From G965216695 sp965216695 (GTDB lineage Bacteria; Pseudomonadota; Gammaproteobacteria; Pseudomonadales; Azotimanducaceae): a stretch of DNA of 64,000 nucleotides. Positions 43,074-51,390 of this stretch are shown here, in pieces. The notes under the pieces are model-generated. The model did not search any database. It saw nothing but the letters and a program-made list of their open reading frames with translations, and was not told the origin of the DNA. The stretch lies in assembly GCA_965216695.1 (NCBI GenBank), contig OZ244212.1:2666001-2730000 (forward strand). Direction: 5' to 3'. The stretch's first letter is position 1. Each line of letters opens with the position of its first letter. The translations under genes were made by a program, and so were the position numbers.

Positions 43074-43578
43074 TGATGGTGGGTACCGCGCTGCCCCGGT
43101 TTCGTGCCTGCCGCCATAACCGCGGCATGTGTGCGAGTGCCGCAACCAGGAGCAGCAGCGCCATCACGGGTATCAGTGATTTCAGCAGGTAAACGGCAGG
43201 AATGCCGCCGACCTCGCTGGACCCTTCCAGCACGCGCCACGACCGCTGCACGTAGGGTGCCGATGCCCACAGGATGCAGATGCAAACCGGAATCAGGAAG
43301 AGCGTGTGCCCGGCCAGTTCGACGATTGCCTTACGCCGATCGTCCAGGCGTGAATGAACGATGTCGACCCGCACGTGGGCGTCCCGGGTTAACGCGTACG
43401 GAATTCCGAGCAGCAGGATGATGCCGTGCAGGTACATCGCAAGTTCCTGCAGTGCGACCGGGCTCGACGCGAACGCGTAGCGCAATACCACGACGAGGAC
43501 CACCACAAGCACCAGCAGCGGAATCAGCCAGGCGGTAGCCCGACCGATGCCGGTAAGTAACCGGGTGATTGCGTTCAA
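43066..43578 (-). CDS. dctQ: TRAP transporter small permease subunit (DctQ)
   Basis: 170 residues with four membrane segments. Family features: RYAFASSPVALQELAMYLHGIILLLGIPYALTRDAHVRVDIVHSRL, where the glutamate and DxHVRVD block are characteristic. It precedes dctM, which it overlaps, but no binding-protein gene is next to the pair. The binding protein may be the one at 11162-12292 or may lie outside the window. It ends 18 bases downstream of ubiA. Confidence 0.9.
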   Translation of the reverse strand: MNAITRLLTGIGRATAWLIPLLVLVVVLVVVLRYAFASSPVALQELAMYLHGIILLLGIPYALTRDAHVRVDIVHSRLDDRRKAIVELAGHTLFLIPVCICILWASAPYVQRSWRVLEGSSEVGGIPAVYLLKSLIPVMALLLLVAALAHMPRLWRQARNRGSAVPTIND

Positions 43579-43596
43579 CGCCGATCCGCGTAGCGA

Positions 43597-44535
43597 TCAG
43601 GGAGCAGCAGTGTCGGCATCCGGTAACCAGCCGAAGTAGTCTAGAATCGCCGGCTGGATCGTCAGCTCGATTACGACGCCGACGAAGAACGCGAACCCGA
43701 CCCAGACGTTGTTCGCAAACGCTCTGAAACATTGGTCGCGATCCCGCCCTTTGATCATCTGTTGCTGTTTCACGAATAGCACTGCGGCAACGGCCAGGCC
43801 GACGAAGTAAGCGCCTTGATACTCGAGCTTGCGCCCCAGCAGGTACAGACAGAACAGCGTACACGCCTGCATGACCCCCACCATGAATCGGTCGGCGGTT
43901 CCAAACAGAATGGCGGTGGATTTGACGCCTACCATCAAATCGTCGTCGCGATCGGTCATTGCGTACATGGTGTCGTATGCGACGATCCAGAAGATACTGG
44001 CTACAAACAGTAGCCAACCGGGCGGGGGGACGGTTTGCTGGATTGCCCCGAACGCCATCACGATACCCCAGCTGAACGCGGCACCCAGTACCACCTGGGG
44101 CAGATAGGTGATCCGCTTCATGAATGGATACACGATTGCGATTGCAAGGCCGCTCACTGCCAGAATGCGGGTGAAGTTGTTCAGGAAAAACAACAGAAAA
44201 CCCGCCAGCGCGCACAACAGCGCAAACAGAACCTTCGCTTCGGTAAGGCTCACCTGCCGCGCCGCGAGCGGGCGGCTTTTCGTCCGCGCAACACGCGGGT
44301 CGATGTTGCGGTCGGCAATGTCGTTGATAACACAACCGGCGGAGCGCATCAGAAAGGTACCGAGCGCAAATACAGCCACAAGCAGCCAGGGCGGCGGCCC
44401 GTCTGCGGCGATCCACAGCGCGGCGAGCGTGGGCCAGAGTAGCAACAGCGTGCCAACGGGCCGATCGATCCGCGCCAACGCCAGGTAGGCACGCCATGGA
44501 GGTGGAGTGGATGTCTGAGATTGCGGCTGGCTCAT
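43597..44535 (-). CDS. ubiA: 4-hydroxybenzoate polyprenyltransferase (UbiA)
   Basis: 312 residues, about eight to nine membrane segments. Both aspartate-rich motifs are intact: N-D-IADRNI-D (CVINDIADRNIDPRVARTKSRPL) and YDTMYAMTDRDDD. The latter is followed by GVKSTAI, the ubiquinone-type signature. The enzyme prenylates 4-hydroxybenzoate in ubiquinone synthesis in the inner membrane. No ubiC is adjacent. Rubredoxin lies divergently, as in many gammaproteobacteria. Confidence 0.95.
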   Translation of the reverse strand: MSQPQSQTSTPPPWRAYLALARIDRPVGTLLLLWPTLAALWIAADGPPPWLLVAVFALGTFLMRSAGCVINDIADRNIDPRVARTKSRPLAARQVSLTEAKVLFALLCALAGFLLFFLNNFTRILAVSGLAIAIVYPFMKRITYLPQVVLGAAFSWGIVMAFGAIQQTVPPPGWLLFVASIFWIVAYDTMYAMTDRDDDLMVGVKSTAILFGTADRFMVGVMQACTLFCLYLLGRKLEYQGAYFVGLAVAAVLFVKQQQMIKGRDRDQCFRAFANNVWVGFAFFVGVVIELTIQPAILDYFGWLPDADTAAP

Positions 44536-44684
44536 CGGGCGCGCAGTTTAGCCTCTGATGCCGGCCAGAACCAGAACGCGTGCAATACATGGCTTGCGTA
44601 GGTGCTTGCCGTGGTTTGATTTTTTTGTTTCGCCCAAGTATTTTGTCGCGCCTTGTTCAGCGGTCCCCGGGAAGGCAGCGTTTG

Positions 44685-44852
44685 ATGCGAAAGTGGCAGT
44701 GTATTGTGTGTGGCTGGATCTATGACGAAGCCGAGGGCTGCGAGGAAGAAAACATTGCGCCCGGTACCAAGTGGGAAGACGTACCCGAGGATTTCGTGTG
44801 CCCCGAGTGCGGTGTCAGCAAGGAAGACTTCGAGATGATCGAAGTTGGGTGA
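44685..44852 (+). CDS. rubredoxin
   Basis: 55 residues, the normal rubredoxin size. Iron ligands are C6-IVC9-G and C39-PEC42-G, with the conserved aromatic and PEDFVCPECG loop. It is a small one-electron carrier in the cytoplasm, here perhaps serving an oxygenase. The frame extends upstream to 44580 without homology; the ATG at 44685 with GAAGG upstream is preferred. The 149 bases shared with divergent ubiA would hold both promoters. Confidence 0.95.
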   Translation: MRKWQCIVCGWIYDEAEGCEEENIAPGTKWEDVPEDFVCPECGVSKEDFEMIEVG

Positions 44853-44905
44853 TCGGCGCGGCCGGCCTTGCGTGCCTGTTTCTTGTGTAGGGAGATGACC
44901 CGGGC

Positions 44906-46195
44906 GTGAACCTTACGGTACGAATCCTGATCGGTATGGTTGCGGGATTCGTCGTCGGGTACGCCATCCAGCTGTTCGCGTTTCCCGACAGCCATTGGGT
45001 CAACGCTCTCGTGGTCGATGGTATTGCCGATGCCGCCGGCCAGATCTTCATTGCCAGTCTCAAACTCATGGTCGTGCCGCTGGTGTTCGTGTCGCTGTTG
45101 TGTGGTGCGGCGAGCCTCGGTGCAACCGGCAGCGTCGGGCGTCTGGGCGGCAAAACCATTGGCCTCTATTTGCTCACGACGGCGCTCGCGGTGTCCACCG
45201 CGCTAGTGCTCGCGCTCCTGATAAGTCCGGGCGAAGGCGCCCAGAACGTTGAGGCGGACGTTGCGTACGAAGCGGCCGAACCCCCGAGCGTGAAGGACAC
45301 GCTGATCAACATTGTGCCGACCAACCCGGTAGCAGCGATGGCCGAGGGTCATATGCTGCAGATCATAGTGTTTTCGTTGCTGCTGGGAATTGCGCTTAGC
45401 CGTTCCGGCGAGGCAGGGACCCGCGTGCTCGGATTCTTCGAGGACACCAACACCGTACTGATGCGCCTGATCAGGATGCTCATCGCGCTTGCCCCGTATG
45501 GTGTGTTCTTTCTGATGCTCAAGCTCTTCGCAACTGTCGGTTGGCAGGAAATCGGCAAACTCGCGAAATACTTCCTGACGGTGGTGCTTGCGCTGCTCGT
45601 TCACGCGTCGGTCAACTACACGACGCTCTTCGTACTGCTGACACGCCTCAACCCGCTGCGCTTCTTCGGGAAGATGCGCGAAGCCATGCTCGTCGCGTTC
45701 AGCACCTCGTCGAGCGGCGCGACGCTGCCGGTAACGCTGCGAGCGGTGGAGCAGCGTCTGGGTGTCGACAATCGGGTCGCGTCGTTTGCGGTGCCGTTGG
45801 GTGCAACGATCAACATGGACGGTACTGCCATCATGCAGGGCGTGGCGACCGTATTCATAGCGCAGTTCTACGGGATCGACCTGGGCGTGAGCGACTATCT
45901 GACCGTGATCATCACCGCGACCCTTGCGTCGATCGGTACTGCGGCGGTGCCAGGGGTCGGTCTGGTTATGCTGACTATGGTGCTCGGGCAGGTGGGTCTT
46001 CCGGTGGAAGGCATCATGCTCATCATCGGGGTCGACCGGCTGCTGGACATGATGCGCACCGCGGTCAACGTCACAGGCGATGCAATGGTCTCGTCGGTGG
46101 TGGCGAAAAGCGAAGGGATGCTGAACACGGATGTGTTTGCAGATCCGGAGGCGGGAGGCGTGTTCGATCAGGCCCAGGGCGCAGGGGCGCAGTAG
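44906..46195 (+). CDS. dicarboxylate/amino acid:cation symporter (DAACS)
   Basis: 429 residues. Signature elements of the GltP/DctA family: the serine-rich hairpin FSTSSSGATLPVT, the NMDGTAIMQG motif of TM7, and DRLLDMMRTAVNVTGD in TM8. It imports dicarboxylates or glutamate with Na+ or H+ across the inner membrane. The start codon is GTG at 44906; the AGGGAGATGACC before it contains the ribosome site. Substrate specificity within the family is not determined. Confidence 0.92.
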   Translation: MNLTVRILIGMVAGFVVGYAIQLFAFPDSHWVNALVVDGIADAAGQIFIASLKLMVVPLVFVSLLCGAASLGATGSVGRLGGKTIGLYLLTTALAVSTALVLALLISPGEGAQNVEADVAYEAAEPPSVKDTLINIVPTNPVAAMAEGHMLQIIVFSLLLGIALSRSGEAGTRVLGFFEDTNTVLMRLIRMLIALAPYGVFFLMLKLFATVGWQEIGKLAKYFLTVVLALLVHASVNYTTLFVLLTRLNPLRFFGKMREAMLVAFSTSSSGATLPVTLRAVEQRLGVDNRVASFAVPLGATINMDGTAIMQGVATVFIAQFYGIDLGVSDYLTVIITATLASIGTAAVPGVGLVMLTMVLGQVGLPVEGIMLIIGVDRLLDMMRTAVNVTGDAMVSSVVAKSEGMLNTDVFADPEAGGVFDQAQGAGAQ

Positions 46196-46279
46196 CACCG
46201 CCGGAGTTCAGCTCCCCCTACCAATACCTCATCTGTTGTACGACACTGTTTCCGGATTGCTCTGGAAGCGGAGGTCTCG

Positions 46280-46993
46280 ATGCGATTCGTGCTGGTTCAC
46301 GGCGCGTGGCACGGCGGATGGTGCTGGCACAAGCTCACGGCAGAACTCGAGCGGCGAGGGCATGAGGTAGCGGCCCCGGACCTGCCAGGCCACGGCGTGG
46401 ATCGAACGCCCGTGGCGGATGTTTCGCTCGATGCGTATGCGGGCCGCGTGGTGGAAGCGTTGCGCGCGAGCGATACCCCCGCGGTACTGGTCGGCCACAG
46501 TATGGGAGGGCTGGTCATTACTGAAGCGGCGGAACGCGCGTCGGAGATGATCTCTCGCCTCGTCTACCTTTGCGCGTTCATGCGGCCGCCGGGTGCGTCG
46601 CCGGGGGATGACCAGAGTGTGATGGCGTCCAGTGATGTCCCGTCCGCGGTCGTACCGACGCAGGACGGCCAAACGACGAGCATCGATCCATCGCGCCTGC
46701 GCGACGTGTTCTACGCGGATTGCTCGGATGAGGACATTGTGTTGGCACGCGCCTGCCTGGTGCCGCAGCGCATGGATCTGTTCGGCGCGCCGCTTACCAA
46801 CTCGCAGGCTCGCTGGGGAGGCATCGCGCGTGACTTCATCGTGTGCACCCAGGACCGAGCGATTCCCGAGGCAGGGCAGCGGCTTATGATCGAAGAAACG
46901 GGATGCAACCGCGTAATCGAACTGAACGCGAGCCATTCACCGTTCTTCTCGCAGCCGACAGAACTTGCAGACGCGCTTACGGCCGCTCCTTGA
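46280..46993 (+). CDS. alpha/beta hydrolase (esterase-like)
   Basis: 237 residues. The oxyanion motif HGAWHGGWCW, the nucleophile elbow GHS-MGG, the acid TQDRAIP and the terminal histidine NASHSPFFS make a complete Ser-Asp-His set. The pattern resembles plant methylesterase and hydroxynitrile-lyase-like hydrolases and bacterial pyrethroid esterases. There is no signal peptide. Its stop overlaps the following small gene. Confidence 0.87.
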   Translation: MRFVLVHGAWHGGWCWHKLTAELERRGHEVAAPDLPGHGVDRTPVADVSLDAYAGRVVEALRASDTPAVLVGHSMGGLVITEAAERASEMISRLVYLCAFMRPPGASPGDDQSVMASSDVPSAVVPTQDGQTTSIDPSRLRDVFYADCSDEDIVLARACLVPQRMDLFGAPLTNSQARWGGIARDFIVCTQDRAIPEAGQRLMIEETGCNRVIELNASHSPFFSQPTELADALTAAP

Positions 46994-47439
46994 ACTTCTA
47001 TCCCAATAACGGCCGCTACTGGTGCCCCCCGGGAACGATCTACGCGCAGTTTGTCGATCAGTGCCCCAATCCCTGTCGCAAATACCATATTTCAGCGGAT
47101 CAGGCTTCGGCGCGAGCGGTGGCAGATGCGGTGCTGCCGTACCTGTGTGAAATGCGCGCCTTTCATAAAGTGGTGAAGGATGAACTGTCGCTGCGGCATC
47201 AGGCGGTAGGATCGCAGGCGGGAAAATTCATCACGCTGTATCTCGTGCACACGCTGGCGCAGCGCAACGGTCTGATCGACGATTTGGGTGATAGACTCTG
47301 GCGCCTGGCCGAAGCCGGTCTCGCAAGCCCCAACCCGACGATTCCGAAATGGCGTCCGTCGCAACACGTCTTCGCCGAAGCTCCGCTGGATCGCGGAATG
47401 TTCATTTACGGTGGTTTCACCACGGACCCCACGCAGTAG
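46990..47439 (+). CDS. hypothetical protein coupled to the hydrolase
   Basis: 149 residues starting from a TTG that overlaps the hydrolase stop (TTGA). The N-terminus has three cysteines in CPPGTIYAQFVDQCPNPC, a possible small metal or disulfide site; the rest is mixed helix. I recognise no family. There is no Shine-Dalgarno, so expression presumably depends on coupling to the hydrolase. A longer upstream frame exists but overlaps the hydrolase. It converges on the M55 peptidase gene. Confidence 0.5.
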   Translation: MNFYPNNGRYWCPPGTIYAQFVDQCPNPCRKYHISADQASARAVADAVLPYLCEMRAFHKVVKDELSLRHQAVGSQAGKFITLYLVHTLAQRNGLIDDLGDRLWRLAEAGLASPNPTIPKWRPSQHVFAEAPLDRGMFIYGGFTTDPTQ

Positions 47440-47455
47440 AACCAATCCGGTGCGG

Positions 47456-48313
47456 TTAGTGTCGCGTTACGCCTTCGCGATCCGCATACCCGAGATACGC
47501 CACCCTGCGAAAGCCGAGGTCCATGTCCGACGCGCTCACGTGGACGCAGTCTGGGGCCGTCAACTCGAAGCCTTCCAGCCGTGCCAGGTTGTTACGCATC
47601 GCATCGGGCGCCGGCTGTCTGAGCTGTACGTCGAATTCGTACGGAGCGACCGTGTCGCGATACGGCGTAAGCAAGCCTGCACGCGCGTTGCGTATGGCTG
47701 TGGCGGCGCCGTCACGAATCATCGTTCGAGCCCGGGCCGGAGGAATACACAGGCCGGACTGATTGGCGAGCGCTTCTTTGACGATCACGGCTTCCGCGTC
47801 CGGACAGATCCGGCGTACCTGCTCGGCCACGACCTGATCTCCGCTCACCATGCCGATCGGGACGCCGAGTTCCCCCGCGCGAATCGCGAAAAAGTCCGGT
47901 TCGCCAATCGGTTCACCGTGTAGCAAAACGCGTCGGAAGCCGCCGTAGGAAATGGTGTGCGCCATGATGCCCGGGAACGAACCGGCGCGCGCATGGTGGC
48001 CAACCAGCAACACAACGTCGGTGCTTGAGTCCAGCCCGGCCATCGTTGTTGCGCCGGGCCTACCGGCGCCGCGAATCACGGCGCAACGCGGATCGATCGT
48101 GTCCATCTCGAGCACGCAAAGATCTTCCACGCCATGGTTCTCCTCGACAATCACATGGGTGGCACCGGCCGCGAATGCGCCGTCGATTGCTGCGTTGGTG
48201 TCGTCGGTCATGCGACGGCGGTTCACTGCAAAGTCGATACCCGCCGGAGAAACGTCGGCCCAGCGCACCAGGCCCGATATGCCTTCCATGTCCACACTGA
48301 TGAAAACGTTCAT
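47456..48313 (-). CDS. M55-family D-aminopeptidase (DppA-like)
   Basis: 285 residues. Start segment MNVFISVDMEGISG matches the zinc-binding SxDxEG motif of DppA. Further landmarks are TNAAIDGAFAAGATHVIVEENHG (in place of the usual NDSHG), VGHHARAG and HTISYGG. DppA-type enzymes cleave N-terminal D-amino acids from short peptides as self-compartmentalising decamers. The ATG at 48313 is chosen because the extension to 48469 overlaps recG. It may lie at the 3' end of the recG operon. Confidence 0.85.
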   Translation of the reverse strand: MNVFISVDMEGISGLVRWADVSPAGIDFAVNRRRMTDDTNAAIDGAFAAGATHVIVEENHGVEDLCVLEMDTIDPRCAVIRGAGRPGATTMAGLDSSTDVVLLVGHHARAGSFPGIMAHTISYGGFRRVLLHGEPIGEPDFFAIRAGELGVPIGMVSGDQVVAEQVRRICPDAEAVIVKEALANQSGLCIPPARARTMIRDGAATAIRNARAGLLTPYRDTVAPYEFDVQLRQPAPDAMRNNLARLEGFELTAPDCVHVSASDMDLGFRRVAYLGYADREGVTRH

Positions 48314-48392
48314 GACGAGGATCCGAACATACTTGCGATCGTACCGGTTCAACCCGGCGCGCGTTAATGCCCAACTATACGGATATACGGGT

Positions 48393-50402
48393 TCAAACGC
48401 CGATTTCGCCGACATCGGCGGGCGCCCAAACACGCAGCAGTCTGGCTGCGTGCTCGCGGTCGGTGGCAAGGAGGTGCTTAGCGCGCTCCACGACGTCTGG
48501 GATCAGGTGCGCGTCCCGCGCTAGATCAGCAACGCGGAACTGTTGCTCGCCCGTTTGGCGCGCGCCGAGAATTTCTCCTGGACCGCGAAGCGCCAGATCC
48601 TGTTCGGCTATGTAGAAGCCGTCCTGGCTGTCGCGGATAACCTGCAGCCGTTGACGCGCCGCCTCGGAGAGTGGCTTCCGATAGAGCAGCACGCAATGGC
48701 TTGCGTGTTCGCCCCGGCCGACACGACCGCGCAGTTGGTGCAGTTGCGCGAGCCCGAGCCGTTCCGGATCTTCGATCACGAGTGTCGTGGCGTTGGGTAC
48801 ATCGACACCGACTTCTATGACCGTGGTCGCCACCAGCAGTTGGAACTTGCCTTCTTTGAACGCCTGCATTGTTGCCGCCTTCTCGTCGCTCGGCATGCGT
48901 CCGTGGAGCAGCCCCACGCGGAAATCGGAGAGCTGATCGCTCAGGTCCGCGTAAGTGGTTATCGCCGCCGAGGCTTCGAACTGTTCGGATTCCTCGATCA
49001 GCGTGCAGACCCAGTACGCCTGCTGACCGGCTTGGAGAACGTTGCGTATGCGTTCCACGATCTCACCGCGGCGGGTGTCGGGTACGACCCGCGTGGTGAT
49101 GGGTTTGCGGCCGGCCGGCAGTTCGTCAATGACCGACACGTCCATGTCTGCGTATAGAGCCATGGTCAACGTACGCGGAATGGGTGTCGCTGTCATCGTA
49201 AGCTGATGCGGCACCTGGCCTTTGTGCCGTAGCGCCATACGCTGATGCACGCCAAAACGGTGCTGTTCGTCGATGATCGACAAACCGAGGTGTGCGAATT
49301 GCACGGTGTCCTGAAACAACGCGTGTGTTCCCACCGCCACCAATGCGGCGCCTTGCGCCAGCGCTTCAAGGCGCGACCGGCGTTCGCGGGCGTTCATCTT
49401 GCCGGTGAGCAGCACGGGTTGAATGCCGAGGGGTTCGAGCCAGTTCGAAAAATTCAGGTAGTGCTGTTCCGCGAGAATTTCGGTGGGTGCCATTACCGCG
49501 GTCTGCATGTTGTGTTCCGCAGCCCGTACCGCCGCGAACGCCGCAACAACCGTCTTGCCCGACCCGACGTCACCCTGCAGCAGCCGGAACATTGGAATCT
49601 CGCGCGTCAGATCGGTGAGCACCTCGGTTACCACGCGCACCTGCGCATCGGTCAGCCGGAACGGCAGCCGGTTCCGCAGCTCTCGTCCCAGCTGGTGCGC
49701 GGGCGGCAACGGCGTTGTGCGCTGGCGCGCGCGCTCAGACTGACGATGACGCATGATTAGGTAGTAGGCGGTCATCTCTTCGCGCGCTACCGTCTGTTGC
49801 ATGGCTGCTATTGCGTCACCGGTGGCGTCGCCGGGCGGGCGATGCAGCCACAGTAGTGCTTCGTAAGGCCAACCGTCGTTCTCAGGCCACTGCAGCGCGA
49901 TCAGTTGATCGACCAATGCGCGAAATCGGGCCTGCGAAAGACCCTGGGTCGTGGCGTACACCGGCGTGAGCTCCGGCTCGGGGTCGGGTAACGGCTGCGC
50001 ACTAGTCCGGTATTCCGGATGCGCCATTTCCAAGCCCGCAGGACCGAACCTTGGCGTACCGAAACCCCGCAGGTGCACGCCGGGTTTCAGCGATGATTGC
50101 TGCTGACGCGAAAAGTGAAAGAAGCGCAGCGTCAGGTAACCGGTGCCGTCCTCGATTGTTACCGTCCAGCTGCGTCGCTTACCGAAGTGGGTTTGGGTGT
50201 CGACCACTTCACCTTGCACCAGACAGGGTTCGCCGGATCGGACCTGTCGCAGCGGCACCAACCGGGAACGGTCCTCGTAGCGCAGAGGCAGGTGCAACAA
50301 AAGATCGCCAATGCGGCGCAGGCCAATGCGTTCGAGCTTCGTCCGTGTGGCGGGACCGATGCCCTTCAGGCTATCGAGGGGTTTTTCGGGATCTCCACGC
50401 AC
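48393..50402 (-). CDS. recG: ATP-dependent DNA helicase RecG
   Basis: 669 residues. The N-terminal wedge/OB domain begins LDSLKGIGPATRTKLERIGL (helix-hairpin-helix-like) and continues VQGEVVDTQTHFGKRRSWTVTIEDGTGYLTLRFFHF. Helicase motifs are Walker A GDVGSGKTVVA, DEQH (IIDEQHRFG), MTATPIPRTL, and the C-terminal QLRGRVGRGEHASHCVLLY with TRG-type end. It remodels stalled forks and Holliday junctions. The start codon appears to be GTG at 50402. It stands 15 bases downstream of the YbjQ-family gene. Confidence 0.95.
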   Translation of the reverse strand: MRGDPEKPLDSLKGIGPATRTKLERIGLRRIGDLLLHLPLRYEDRSRLVPLRQVRSGEPCLVQGEVVDTQTHFGKRRSWTVTIEDGTGYLTLRFFHFSRQQQSSLKPGVHLRGFGTPRFGPAGLEMAHPEYRTSAQPLPDPEPELTPVYATTQGLSQARFRALVDQLIALQWPENDGWPYEALLWLHRPPGDATGDAIAAMQQTVAREEMTAYYLIMRHRQSERARQRTTPLPPAHQLGRELRNRLPFRLTDAQVRVVTEVLTDLTREIPMFRLLQGDVGSGKTVVAAFAAVRAAEHNMQTAVMAPTEILAEQHYLNFSNWLEPLGIQPVLLTGKMNARERRSRLEALAQGAALVAVGTHALFQDTVQFAHLGLSIIDEQHRFGVHQRMALRHKGQVPHQLTMTATPIPRTLTMALYADMDVSVIDELPAGRKPITTRVVPDTRRGEIVERIRNVLQAGQQAYWVCTLIEESEQFEASAAITTYADLSDQLSDFRVGLLHGRMPSDEKAATMQAFKEGKFQLLVATTVIEVGVDVPNATTLVIEDPERLGLAQLHQLRGRVGRGEHASHCVLLYRKPLSEAARQRLQVIRDSQDGFYIAEQDLALRGPGEILGARQTGEQQFRVADLARDAHLIPDVVERAKHLLATDREHAARLLRVWAPADVGEIGV

Positions 50403-50417
50403 ACGGACGACGTGCCG

Positions 50418-50735
50418 TCAGTTCGAGAGCTTCACGGCGGTACCGTAAGCCAGCAGTTCGGCGGCGCCCTGCATGACCGGTGAAGTGACGAACCGCACAC
50501 AGACGATGCCGTCCGCGCCCATCGACCGGGCTTGCTCGATCATCCGGTCCACGGATTGTTCGCGGGCTTCGGCCAGCATCTTCGTGTATTCGGTGATTTC
50601 GCCGCCTACGATGCTGCGCAAGCCCGCCAGAATGTCTTTGCCCACATGACGGGCGCGAATCGTGTTGCCGCGCACCAGCCCCAACGTCTGGGTGATAGTT
50701 GCGTCGGCGAACTCGTCCTGGGTCGTTATTCTCAT
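50418..50735 (-). CDS. YbjQ family (UPF0145) protein
   Basis: 105 residues, normal for the family, which forms pentameric rings. Signature: LGLVRGNTIRARHVGKDILAGLRSIVGGEITEYTKMLAEAREQSVDRMIEQARSMGADGIVCVRF. A heavy-metal-binding function has been suggested for the family but is not certain. It is translationally coupled (ATGA) to the upstream 70-residue membrane protein. Confidence 0.9.
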   Translation of the reverse strand: MRITTQDEFADATITQTLGLVRGNTIRARHVGKDILAGLRSIVGGEITEYTKMLAEAREQSVDRMIEQARSMGADGIVCVRFVTSPVMQGAAELLAYGTAVKLSN

Positions 50736-50944
50736 TTGTCCACCGTCTTGGAGTAGTGATCGTCTTCGGCATTCCCAAGGCGCTCCTTCAGGACCTTGAT
50801 GAACAGCGCGCCCACGCCGATGACTGCGATCAGGCCGAGCACGCCGAACGGAAACACCGAAACAATCCCGGCCAGCATTGCAAGTCCGTACAGCAGCGCG
50901 ATCAGCGCAAGACAGGTATATCCAACCTTCTCGAAACCATCCAT
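50732..50944 (-). CDS. small two-helix membrane protein
   Basis: 70 residues. Two hydrophobic segments (about residues 8-28 and 32-50) are followed by a charged tail. The start at 50944 has AGGAGAAACGGC upstream. Coupling to the YbjQ-family gene suggests a shared process. I recognise no family name. Confidence 0.75.
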   Translation of the reverse strand: MDGFEKVGYTCLALIALLYGLAMLAGIVSVFPFGVLGLIAVIGVGALFIKVLKERLGNAEDDHYSKTVDK

Positions 50945-51003
50945 TTGCCGTTTCTCCTAGGGCCTGTTCACATGAAACCCGGTGGTGCAGCCGTTCGCTA
51001 CCA

Positions 51004-51390
51004 TCACGCCAGCGTTACGATCGCATCGACTTCGACGGCCGCCGCCTTCGGCAGCTGGCTCACCTGCACCACCGCGCGAGCCGGGAACGGGGGCCTGAAC
51101 CGTTGTTCCATCACCGTGTTCACCGCGCCGAAGTCGGCGAGGTCGGTCAGGTACACCGTCAGTTTCACACACTCCTGCAGCGACCCGCCCGCAGCCTCGA
51201 TGACGGCCGCTATGTTGTCGAAGATGCGCTCGATCTGGCGCTCGACGGGACCTTCGACCAGTTCCATGGTTTCGGGGTGAAGCGGAATCTGACCGGAAAC
51301 GAACAGCAGGTCGCCAACGCGGATGCCCTGGGAGTAGGTGCCGATCGCGGAAGGTGCTCGATGCGTCGCAATGGCCAGTCGCTGGGTCAT
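51004..51390 (-). CDS. ridA: RidA-family enamine/imine deaminase
   Basis: 128 residues. RidA signature PSAIGTYSQGIRVGDLLFVSGQIPLHPETMELVEG, then ECVKLTVYLTDLADFGAVN and FPARAVVQVSQLPKAAAVEVDAIV, where the arginine of PARA contacts the substrate carboxylate. RidA hydrolyses reactive 2-aminoacrylate-type enamines in the cytoplasm. Start overlaps the spoT stop (ATGA), the usual gammaproteobacterial spoT-ridA pairing. Confidence 0.93.
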   Translation of the reverse strand: MTQRLAIATHRAPSAIGTYSQGIRVGDLLFVSGQIPLHPETMELVEGPVERQIERIFDNIAAVIEAAGGSLQECVKLTVYLTDLADFGAVNTVMEQRFRPPFPARAVVQVSQLPKAAAVEVDAIVTLA

